Shown here: positions 23,416 to 34,511 of the stretch, piece by piece | Numbering within the stretch: the stretch's first letter is position 1 | How the letters are laid out: every line of letters begins with the position of its first letter | Origin: Batillaria attramentaria | Taxonomy: Eukaryota > Mollusca > Gastropoda > Batillariidae | DNA length: 64,000 nt | Assembly: GCA_018292915.2 (NCBI GenBank) | Contig: JACVVK020000496.1 | Span: 334,501 to 398,500 of the forward strand | Direction of reading: 5' to 3' | Position numbers and translations under genes: made by a program | The notes under the pieces: model-generated | Database searches by the model: none | Seen by the model: the letters and a program-made list of their open reading frames with translations, nothing else | Told to the model about the DNA's origin: nothing

Positions 23416-24077
23416 CATACAGTGTACTCTGAAGTAAGCGCATTTAGCAGTTGTTCGAAAAGGAAAGTAGTGTCGTTTCCACTTCACAATACCCACCACA
23501 GAACATTAGTACACCTCTCGGATGGTTTGGTTGAGTTGTCGTTCATTACCTTTTTCTTTCTTTGCTCGTCTGTCTGCGTGCCTGTCAGCGTGCCGTGCGT
23601 CTGCGTATTTGACCGTATGCGTCTTTTGCCAGTCTGTAAGTCTGTATGTGTGACCATCCACCACACAATGAGTCGCTTTGCACGTGGTCTCTCTTTGGCT
23701 TGCAGCCAAGCATAGGTAGGTCAGGCTGGATCGATCGAATTTGAAGTTTACTTGATTTGGACTCTTCAGCTGTTCTTCTGCCATAAGCTGTAATGTCTCA
23801 CTCAGATTAAGTGTAGAACCGCTTTATTTGCCTGATAGTGGTTGTTACAGAAAACTTCTAAAGCAGCGTTTTCTCAAGTTTGTTTTCGGGGAAAATGTGA
23901 TCTTGTGGGTCCCTGTCTAAGAATTAATGTAATTTTGCCAAAAATCACCATGAAAAAAAAAAAAAAACAATTTTACCATTCAAAAGAGAAATCCGACCTA
24001 CTGTTGATACCAGTACCTCAAAAGAACCCAAAAGTGACCGACTCATATCGTGGTGTATAGTCATATTTGTCCTACTG

Positions 24078-24539
24078 TCTGCTGTAATTATCTGATTTTG
24101 CTATTCTGCTACTATGTCTTGATTTGTCTTTACTTGCTTTCATCATATCGTCTGCTGTAATTATCTGATTTTGCCATTCTGCGACTGTCTTGATTTGTCT
24201 TACTTGCTTTCAGCCCGAAAAATGTTCCTGCTATATCCGCGTAGCCATCCGTAGTAAATAATTATGATATAAAATCCATGATCATGAGTCAGAAAATCCG
24301 AGTACTTCTACAGAAAAGTTTGTGTAGGGAAGTGCAGGTTTTGAAATGAACTTCCAGTGCTGATGCTGTAGAATAATACAGGTTGCTGAATTCCTTTGAC
24401 TGGATATGGCAGTCATTTCTGTCCCCAAGTCTTGGTATTTTGTTCAGGCAGTTCATAGGGAAGGGCAACACCCTACAATAGTCCTGTCGTAGGTAGAAAT
24501 GTATGATTCTGAAGTCGACGTGATCTGTCCGTTGGTACC

Positions 24540-24606
<67 letters not shown>

Positions 24607-24965
24607 TCTTCGTGGGTTTAAATAGTTCTTACTGGGAAAATCTTCGGTGGTTGTTGGATGTCTCGGTGTATTTCATATCGTGTTCTACATCACATCATAG
24701 TGTGACCAGCCACATATTAACATGCGTTGGCCGTTTTCTTTATAATGACTGAAAGCGGGATGGAGTTAGTCCGACAGAATAATAGTAAATTAGAATGATG
24801 ATTTCCTGATGCCGACATAGACAAATTGCTTACCAAGTTCGTCGATTGTTTTGGGTTTTGAATGTACCATTTTGTTGAAATTCTATTGATAGAAAAGCAT
24901 TATCTGATTTTGCTTACTAAGTCAGTCGATTGTTTTGGTTTGAATACACAGTTTTGCAACAGTTA
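24078..24965. repeat. Two local tandem duplications and a (CA)n
   Basis: Segments 24078-24144 and 24150-24214 repeat ctgctgtaattatctgattt. Segments around 24828 and 24915 repeat gtcgattgttttgg. A CA run lies at 24542-24604. Between 23416 and 24060 I see nothing notable. Confidence 0.6.
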
Positions 24966-25415
24966 GCCAGAATGCGACGCGTTTTCCGTGACCCAATGAA
25001 ACGATATTTTCGTTTCAATTTCATTTTCGTCTATTTCGTTCTTAGAAAGACTGCGCATTTATTTCGGTTTTATTCCAAGTTTTTCCTGGACAACAATGCG
25101 TTTTTTCAGCGCGCGATTTGCATTGGTTTCGCCGTGATTGTGGTAAGTGTGCTCACTGCTTGTTTAATTGCTCGTGAGTATTTAACGTGCAGTTTCGTTA
25201 CTGACTTTAGGTTGCATTTGTATAGTAAAAGCAAATCCAGCATTGGGGAAAACCATTCATCGTTCCGCTCTCTCTTTTCTGTCTTTGTTTTCAGGTGGGG
25301 CCGAGAGGCATTAGTCTCAGGGAAACAAGCTGTCTTACGTCATCTATCTTGTTCGTTTAAAGATCTGCAATATCAACAAATTGCCGCAAAACGACCTGTT
25401 TACAGAAAAAGTTGA
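24930..25415 (+). CDS. Unassigned open reading frame, 161 codons
   Basis: This is the longest open frame in the gene-poor interval that is not made of simple repeat. The protein starts MFWFEYTVLQQLARMRRVF, is Phe/Arg-rich early and has one hydrophobic segment near residues 65-85 (IGFAVIVVSVLTACLIA). I recognise no family, no paralogue lies in the window, and no neighbouring exon supports it. It may well be chance. Confidence 0.15.
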   Translation: MFWFEYTVLQQLARMRRVFRDPMKRYFRFNFIFVYFVLRKTAHLFRFYSKFFLDNNAFFQRAICIGFAVIVVSVLTACLIAREYLTCSFVTDFRLHLYSKSKSSIGENHSSFRSLFSVFVFRWGREALVSGKQAVLRHLSCSFKDLQYQQIAAKRPVYRKS

Positions 25416-25800
25416 GACTGTGCACAGTGCAAGGCAGTTCTTTGAACTTTTGAACTCTCCAACTTTGTGAAGCTGTAAGGAAGTGCCTCGCTCAGTGACA
25501 AAGAGCAGACTGAATTCAAATACGTATCCGGATTTTTGTCTCCGAAGCGCTGAAAACTGTAGGACTGTGACAGAGTTGACTGTGCACTAATGCACAATCC
25601 GAGAGTCAAAACAACGACAGTGTTTGCAGCTTTCCGTTGGTATTGCAGACTGTTATTGACAGCTTGGTTCCAAGACCGTTGTGTGTGATGATTCTACACG
25701 AATCTCACATCCTCCTCGTGGTGGCCCTGGTAACTGACCGACACATTTGGCACGTTAAGTGAAATGGATTAAACGATCGGTTTCAAACGATAACTGTCGG
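25395..25800 (+). repeat. Dispersed repeat family E, copy 1
   Basis: Motifs ccgaagcgctgaaaact and ctgtgacagagttg are shared with 27430-27770 in the same order. An inverted fragment is at 27345-27425. The class is unknown. Confidence 0.5.
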
Positions 25801-25944
25801 CCAGGCTAAACACAACGGATCTAGAGGAATCAACCTCGAAAAAAAAAAATTAATAGCAAGCATTCTGTCTCGGCGTTGTAAGCTGATTTTCGGCCAGGAA
25901 ACTTCAAAACCTCTTACGGTTATTTCCAGCAGTGAATTTGTCCT

Positions 25945-25945
<1 letters not shown>

Positions 25946-26024
<79 letters not shown>

Positions 26025-26048
26025 TGGGGGGAGGGGGGGGGGGGGGGG
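25946..26048. repeat. About 100-nt poly-G tract
   Basis: The tract is almost pure G, broken only near 26024-26032 by gatgggggga. It has strong G-quadruplex potential, and its exact length is likely to be unreliable in any assembly. Confidence 0.9.
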
Positions 26049-26639
26049 CTGTGAACTGGTTACGATGAAAACTGAGGGGAAAGATGAATTCAGTTGTCCT
26101 CCAGGGATAAATATTCAATGTTAACAATCTTATGATTCAATTAAATTGCTGATGTAAAAGAGCCGTGAAACATGCGTGGCAGTGGTGGAACTGTGTGTGT
26201 GTGTGTGTGTGTGTGTGGTGTGTTGTGTGTGTGTGTGTGTGTGTGTGTGAGATGGCGCTAGTCTGCTGGTCAACATTGGAACACATGCATCTACAAAACA
26301 GATTGAATGCTGAACATGTATGATAGCTCAGCTTATTGAATCTCTTCGTGTTAACGCCAGAAAAGCACAGTTCGAGATGAGGTAACAACGGCATATGTTG
26401 GGACATGATGCTTGGTTTATCTTGAGGTCAACAAAGAGACCCCACCAGTTACACTCTACACATCGAACCGAACACGGACGTATACGTATGCAACGACATT
26501 TGACAGTAACAAACTGCCAAACAGTTCAGCTCTGCCAGTTTATGAAACGGGGCAGATAACACAAACAAATAGAAATACAAGTTTTCTTATCATCAGTGAC
26601 AGAAGATTGCCTCAGTCGTCGAATTATTCTGAACAGCGA

Positions 26640-27120
26640 CCGCTGACGACGGCCACACGATAATGTGACAACGACGACGATGATGATGATGCACGACGAC
26701 AATGGGACAGCGATGACGAAGATATTTACAATCGTGATGCCGCGATGACGTTGCCTAACTACAAAGAAGATAGCTATTATAATACTCTACGGCGATGATG
26801 ACGATAGTGATGATTGTCGATGCTGGATGACTTGATGATTGATGACGGTGCATGATGATATCAGGATAAGATGATGACGACGGTGCATTATGATATCACG
26901 ATAATGATGACGGTGCATGATATCTCACTATGATGATGACGACGGTGCATGATATCACGATGACGACGACGGTGCATGATGATACCACGATAATGATGAT
27001 GACGACGATGGTTCATGATATTGCGATAATGACGACGGTGCCGCATGACAACATCACGGTAATGATGACGACGATGGTGTATATCACGATAATGGTGATA
27101 TTCGTGATGAGTCGCAGTCT
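26640..27120. repeat. Degenerate GATGAC/GCATGATATCAC array
   Basis: A unit of about 27-36 bp built from gatgatgacgacggtgcatgatatcac repeats imperfectly. His/Arg-rich or Met/Thr-rich open frames across it are artefacts. Confidence 0.75.
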
Positions 27121-27145
27121 GATCAGGAACGGACCGTATCCTCAA

Positions 27146-27345
27146 AGTCTAATTCCTCAACAATTAACAGCCACAAAGTCTAATTCCTCTACAATTAACA
27201 GCCACAAAGTCTAATTCCTCTACAATTCACAGCCACAAAGTCTAATTCCTCTACAATTCACAGCCACAAAGTCTAATTCCTCTACAATTAACAGCCACAA
27301 AGTCTAATTCCTCTACAATTCACAGCCACAAAGTCTACAGAGTCG
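27146..27345. repeat. 31-bp minisatellite, about six copies
   Basis: The unit cacaaagtctaattcctc plus acaattaacagc repeats with few changes. It abuts family-E sequence on its right. Confidence 0.9.
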
Positions 27346-27770
27346 ACCGTGCAAGTACAGTCAACTCTGTCACAGAGTTTTCAGCGTCCCTGAAACCCCA
27401 ATAAAAGCCAAGGGCAGCCTGACTTCACAGCTCAGTTTGCGTTTTGACACTAAGCGAGAAAAATGGTGCAGCACTCGACATCCGCTAGGCACTGTAGCGA
27501 TGTGTCTCGTTCACTGACCAAAAGCGAAATAATGTCACGGCAAACTCGTGCTCTGGTTTTATAATTGTCCCGAAGCGCTGAAAACTCTGCAACTGTGACA
27601 GAGTTGCCTGGATCATCCACAGTCAAACGAGTCGCAGTTTTAAAAAACGCAATGATTGCGGCTTTTTGTTGTGATTGCAGACCTTTAATCTAAGTGTGAT
27701 GATGGATATCAAGAAAACAGAACGATCTAAGAGCGAGAAAATGGTAGTATCAACCTCCTTAAAAGTCATT
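27345..27770 (+). repeat. Dispersed repeat family E, inverted fragment and second copy
   Basis: Positions 27345-27425 read as the reverse complement of part of the family. Positions 27430-27770 are a direct copy related to 25395-25800, ending with gagaaaatggtagtatcaacc. Confidence 0.5.
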
Positions 27771-28999
27771 CATACACTGACTGTTTTGGATCGCCACTTT
27801 CAACTGAAAAACTTTTTCCTTTAATAAACCCGAGCTGTGCACGAGGAGACCCCGAAACGAGAACGAGTCGGTGTAGAGAGGAGAAGAGGAAGCTGGAGTG
27901 ACGTGTAGGCTGTGACCTTTACACGACTTCACGCCAAAGAAACAAATCCCATAATCCTCCATGTCGTCACGAGCCTGGCGTGACCGGCAAAATGAGGTCA
28001 GACTGCCTTACATTTCGAACACGGGGTCCCGTGATACCTACTGGCCCATGACAGCATTGTTGTTGAACTTTCTCACGTCTTAAAGAAAACTCCAGACGCA
28101 TGCCCTGATCTAAAGCGACATTGCGTGCAACTCCCCCCCCCCCCCCCAAAAAAAAACAAAAACAAAAACAAAACAAAAAAAAACACAAAAAAACAACAAA
28201 ACAACAAAAAAAAACAAAACAACAACAACAACAACCCCCCCCCCCCAAAAAAAAAAAAACAAAAACAAAAACGCGCGCACACACACGCACACGCACACAC
28301 ATCAACAACAAAAGCAACAGCGAAACCAACAACAAAATAAAACAATCATAAAACCCAAGAAAAGAGCCCGAGGGAACAACAAAAATATAAAAACAAAACC
28401 TTAGGAAACCAGACATGCGGCAAAACGTTGACATTAGATTTCAAAACAAGGTAGATAATTCAGCGCGAACATACAGACAGCACAACCAAAGAACCTCCCT
28501 CATAAACCGCACAAACGATATGCATGGTACACTGCGTGCGCGTGTGAGCGAGCGAGCGTGCGAGAGAGAGAGAGAGAGAGAGAGAGAAGGGGGGTGGGGG
28601 TGGGGAGAGCGCGACCTACTATTTAACTGCTGTCAGCATGCAACCACTAATAGAAACGCTATCAAATCTTGTCGTAGGTGATGTTATCTAATTGTGTTTT
28701 AAACCCTTCTCGTCTTCCAATGACTAGATACAATCTACCTTGATCAATCAATTATGATAGTAACACGAAAACGGTGACACTGGTATTCAATATAACGAAG
28801 TGCTGACGCAGATCGCAACATCTGGTCACGGTCCAGCGAGCAGTGAAATATCAGATCAAGATGCTGCAGCCGTGACGTCCCCAGGTGGTGTAGAAAGACA
28901 AAAACGGAAACAAAACAATTTAACGTCTGGTGCAGGTCGAAGCCTTAACCTGGTATACGCCTACACTAAAGACACTTTGTATATTGACACCTTCGAGCG

Positions 29000-29053
<54 letters not shown>

Positions 29054-29900
29054 CAACACGCACCCCCCCCCCCCCATCCCCACACACCGCGTCTGCATTA
29101 CATTAAAGGAACACAATTATATTTGAGAACATCCCCCCCCCCTCACTTTCTAACCACCCCTGTCCTCCCCCTTTTCCTTATTTTTTCCCTTCCCCACCTA
29201 ACGTCGCCAGCATGTCGGGTCACCCCCAAGGGCAAGTGTAACAATCTTCAAACACATTCAACACTGAAGCCAACAACGCTTTTCCTTTTCCAGTCTACCC
29301 CCCCCCCCCTCCTCTCCCTCTTCAAATGCTACTCACGTTCCATTTTTTTTTTCTGGTAACTGATAGTATCAAATAATTGGAAAGACGCATCTGCCGCCCA
29401 CGCAAGCTAGTTATTTAGGGCTTAACGCCGCGCGAGCAACAAAGACTAATTCGCGGCCAAGCAGCCCACGCAAAAGCGTAATATTTCTCAATTCGCAGGC
29501 ATGCACTCGCGCGCACGTGGACGAACGGACACGCTCCCACAGGGACACGCACACGCACACACAGGAACACGCACACGCACGCACAGGAACACGCACACGC
29601 ACACACAGGATCACGGACACACGGACGCAGGAGAACGAACAAACAAAAGACGCCATCTTTCGTTTAAACGATACGTGTATCTTTAATGAGAACCGAGGTA
29701 ACATCGGTTAGTAAACTGTCTCAAATACAGAAGCTTAGAATAAAATACAAAATCATAACATTTTGTGTAGAAAAAGTACAAAAACGTACAGATGTACCGG
29801 GGGGATGAAGGGACCAGAAGAGGTTGATAATAACTTCTAGTATCGGCGCGAACACGTGGGTGACAGTGGTTTACTGTGCTACAAGACTGGAACATATCGA
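27770..29900. other. Interval without recognisable genes; low-complexity DNA
   Basis: C-run plus A/C-rich sequence fills 28130-28360. A GA run lies at 28563-28587, a CA run at 29001-29048, and a CACACG-type run at 29535-29610. Open frames here are repeat-derived. Confidence 0.65.
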
Positions 29901-29902
29901 AC

Positions 29903-29969
29903 GTTCCCTGCCAGAACGTACTATGTCTCTTCTTTCTATCTGTGTAGATAGTACTTTCGGGCAGGGAAC
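29903..29969. repeat. Short hairpin (22-bp arms)
   Basis: gttccctgccagaacgtact at 29903 and its near reverse complement ending at 29969 match at about 20 of 22 positions, with a 23-nt loop. It lies about 0.9 kb downstream of the gene 2 stop codon. Confidence 0.6.
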
Positions 29970-30862
29970 CCTAGAATTATTCTGCAGCTTTTAAATGCAC
30001 GAGAAAAACTTAAATGCACATTAAGACTTGGTGAAATAAAACCATGATATAAAATAAAAATCATTTCTGCTGCCTCCGAGTAAACGACAAATTTCACGTG
30101 TAGGTTTGGTGTGAGTGTTCTTGGACACTGTAAATAATTTTCAGATCACGATTTGGACGAGCTAACCCACATATCTTATATAAAAACACAAAAAGTTAGA
30201 AATTACAAACTGTTTTTAAAAATTTGAAGTAATGTAGTCGCGCTGAAATGCACAATCTTACTTTGGCAGTTATACGTATGTTTCTACGTGATATGATGAA
30301 TACAAACACAATAATTGTACTCACTCATAATACGTGTATAATGCTTGTGTATAATTATATGTATTTCGGTGGGCTAACCAAGCCATCCTACGTAGTGCAG
30401 GGGGGGGGGGGGGGGGGAGAGAAAAAAGAAGGAAAGAAGAAAAAATACTGTGAACGGAAACTTTCATTGTTTGTATGTTGCCATCTGGCTTCTATATAAA
30501 TCGTAATTCGCTTCTAGACTGTACATGTTTTCAAGGTCCGAACTTTTCTGATACAGATCTACATTTTTCCCAGCCAATCACCCGAAACGTTTTCCTAATA
30601 AAAGACAATGTTGAGAAAGGCTAGGTAAACAATATTACAACAACAACGAACAGCAAAAAAATAAATAAATAAATAAACACACAAAAAAACTGATAAAAAG
30701 TACATTTTAAATTTATAAGGATACTGCTCCACCAGCAAAATACAATATTGCTATGACGGCTGAGAAATAAGTTCTGCTGTCTGCGAAACTGATTGTTCGT
30801 CGTGCTCATGAACCTTGTTACAGAAATATGCCAAACGAAAGAAACGTTGAGATTGAGGATTC

Positions 30863-33321
30863 CTACGAGTGGTTGAAGCTAACGACAGAAGCCTTGGCTG
30901 CTTTCTCATCTTTGATGGCGTGTTCCAGAGTGTCGGCTGCTCGCGACATGGCCATGTTGTCCGAACGTCTCAAGCTCTTCACAGCTTCTGCCAAACCGCG
31001 ATGAGACTGAAAAGAACCGTTTCAGATTTACAGAATGAAATCCGAAAGAATATAAACTTATTACAAAACGACTGAGAAGCATTATCTGCGTTACACTGAT
31101 GGCAGCACTGGAAGCAGAACCTGTCCATTGTGTAAGAATGGTCGGTGGTCTAGTGGTTAAGACTTGGTCATCAATGCAAGAATTCAGGTTCGAGTCCCAT
31201 TCGGGGCACCGTTCAATCGGGCCGACCGTTCTCTCCGGTTACTCCGGCTTCCTCCCCCTCTACTTTGGAAATGTTTAGCCCAATGCATGTGATTCACGTG
31301 AGCGTGCGTGTTGGGGTTAGCTCGCGGCGCTTTGAGCCAAATATAGGGATAAAGGGCCTATATTAATGCGCCATTTATTGATACTGTTGAGGGAGGGTGG
31401 GTGGATGTTTTAGGGTGATATCAAAGGCGGGGGCAACGAGAAAAAGACCAGCACGATATCTGGCCACAGGCGGGATTCGAACTCACGACCCGAGCAGTGA
31501 AAGTCCAACGCTCCACCATTCGGCAATTCCGACTCCCCAACTGGCGGGGGGAGGGGGGGGGGAAGAGGAGATCCGCTTTGTTTCATGCTGTCCCAGTCTC
31601 ACTGACATCTGTTGTCTTATTCCCAGAAAGTATTGGAGCCACCCAAACGCCTTTCGTCTTTCCTTTTTGATGGCGTCAAGTAATCAGTCAACATTAAAAA
31701 AAAAAAAAACACAAAAAAAACACACACACACACAACTGGGTACATAGTGACAGAGAGAGAGAGAGAGAGAGAGAGTGCTCTCACGAGTTGCAAAAGCAGC
31801 GGTACCTGCAGTATTGCACAGTTTTCTGTACTGGAAGCCAGCTGCAAGAGGACATCCACTGTCTGCAGTTTGACGTCATCGTCGCCTCTGAGGAGGTGCT
31901 GTTGCAGGACATCCAGTCCGCCTTCAAAGACAAAAGGGCAAAAAGTTACACTCAAAATTCCCCACTAAAGTAAAGCAGAGCAAAGAAACCAAACTACCAC
32001 CACTACCAACAGCAGCAACACAAAACAACACGGAAACAAAACGTAAAACAACATAAAAGAAACACCAGCTCCCCCACCAACAAATAAACAAATCCCCCCC
32101 CCCAAAAAAAAAAAAATCAAAAAAAAACAAAACCAAAACAACAAAAACCCACAAAACAGAAAACAAACAAACCCCCAGCAAACCCCAAACAAACCAAACA
32201 AAAAAAAAAAAACAACACACCCAACGGATCAAACAACAACAAAAAAAACCCAACCAAAAAGACCCAAACAAAAAACTACATAAACCAAACAAAACAACAA
32301 AACCACAACAAAACCGCAAACAAAACCAACTACTACGACACAAAACAAAAATAAGAAACAAACACCAAAACTAACTAAAACAGACCAAACCAAAGGAAAT
32401 AAACAAACCAAAATGAAAAATTAACAGCTGTGAAAACAAGTACTACTACTACTACTACAAACCTCTGGCCAGGATCTCCAGTTTTCGGTTATCTCCCCTG
32501 GCGAGGTTGGCCAGCACACGAAGCACCTGTTCAGGAGCAAAGTTCCCCCGGAGGCGCTTCACCGTGGACTCGGTGACTGACAGCTGTTCCAACAAATACT
32601 CCACCTCCGTCACACCCAGAATGTCAAGCGCGTTGCTGCTGTCGGCCATCATTTCTTCCAGAAGTGCTGACTCCGCCTCGTCTTGGGTTTCTGGAAAAGG
32701 CGACTTTGGTTGAAACAGTGTTCCGTGATTCCATCAGTGCGCCTGTACGCTCGAAATACTCTATCTTGGTGATTTAGTACAGCTTTTAATGCGACACAAT
32801 ATTGTTTACACTTGGCGCGAGCGGTCGGTCGGACATGCAAATTCTACGAGTGTTCGGTGTGGTCGCCGCGTCACTGAGTACGCTTCTGCTGGGTAAGTGC
32901 CAGCATTACAGACGCTGTCACTGTCCAGGTGTGGTGCGATGATAGATACCACGAAAACCAGCTCAGACCGATCTGTGAGCATAAGATTTGTAGCATTAGT
33001 ATCGTTAAAAATTCCAACTGGTTTGTTTAGGGACAAAATTAATGGGAAACAAGCCCTGAAGTGGAAAACAATCGCTGGAGCGATGGTTGCATTAAAAAAC
33101 GAAACAAGACAAACACACCAATAAACAACAAACACCCCCCCCCCCCCCAAAAAAAAAAAAAAAAAAAAAAACCGTACATATTTTAACACGCTTCTAGAGT
33201 TTATCACATTCCCGGCACGTTTTTCCTAGCCATATACATGGACACACATATCAAGCACGACTGTAGCAGGCTAGCTAACCGCTGTTGAAAAGAATGCTCA
33301 CTCAACCCCCCCCCCCCCCTC

Positions 33322-33356
<35 letters not shown>

Positions 33357-34032
33357 TGATCTGCCATCGCAGGCTTGCTCTAATGAAATTTTTACTGAGC
33401 ATATTATAAGTCTATCTTGTTTCTCTGTATCTCCACCATACGCACATGGCCGAATGGTAGAACGTTAGACTTCTAATGCTCGGGTCGTGAGTTCGAATCC
33501 CGGCTGGGGCCAAATATTTGTGCTGGCTTTTTCTTTGTTGTCCCGTCTTTGATATCACCCGTATGTGGTGGAAAAGGACCCACCCACCCACCATACGCAA
33601 CTAAACAAATCTGTTTAAACCACCACCGCTGCCACCACCAACAAAACAACAACCAAAAACAAAGAAACAAACAAAAAACACAACAGAACCACCGACAACT
33701 ACAACAAAAACACAAGAGAAAATACACAAAACTGAAAGACAGCTGACATTGGGTAACACCGGACTACATCGCAAATACGTAGATGGCGGAGGCATTTCTT
33801 CAGCCCAGCAGCATCAGAATCAATGAATAAAATTATTTTACCGTCCACTGGTTGTTGCTGGATCAAAGTTAGGGCCGCACTGGCTTTATCCCTGGTCATC
33901 TCGTGTTTACATCTCTGAAGATCTTTCAGCACCCGGGCTAGCTGACTGTCCCTCTGCAATGAAAAGGTTTTGTTGATGGAGAGGGTGGGAGCGAGGGGGA
34001 GGGGGGGGAGTTGAAAACGCGGGGGGGGGATG

Positions 34033-34072
<40 letters not shown>

Positions 34073-34438
34073 TGTGTGCGTGCGTGTGTGCGTGTGTGTG
34101 TGTGTGTGCGCGCGCGTGCGTGCGCGTGTTTAAATTCAACTCCTCCCTAACGCTTTCAAAATTACACTATTCAAATCTTTCACAAATATCACGTTAAAAT
34201 TTCAACTTTTCATGTACACGTTTTTTCCAATGTGCCAAGGTTTATTCGGGAAAACCCGTTAATAAACTATAGCATACATCAAGTCCGCCAGAAAAACAAA
34301 CCTGAAAAAACTTGGCGTTCACTGGATCTTTGGCCAGCTCCAGCACTGCAGTGATTGCCAGCTCTCTCTCCTCCACCAAGTCGGTAGTGAGTATGAACAC
34401 CAGCATCTCCAAAGCTCCTGAGTGGAAAGGTACGTTAA

Positions 34439-34511
<73 letters not shown>

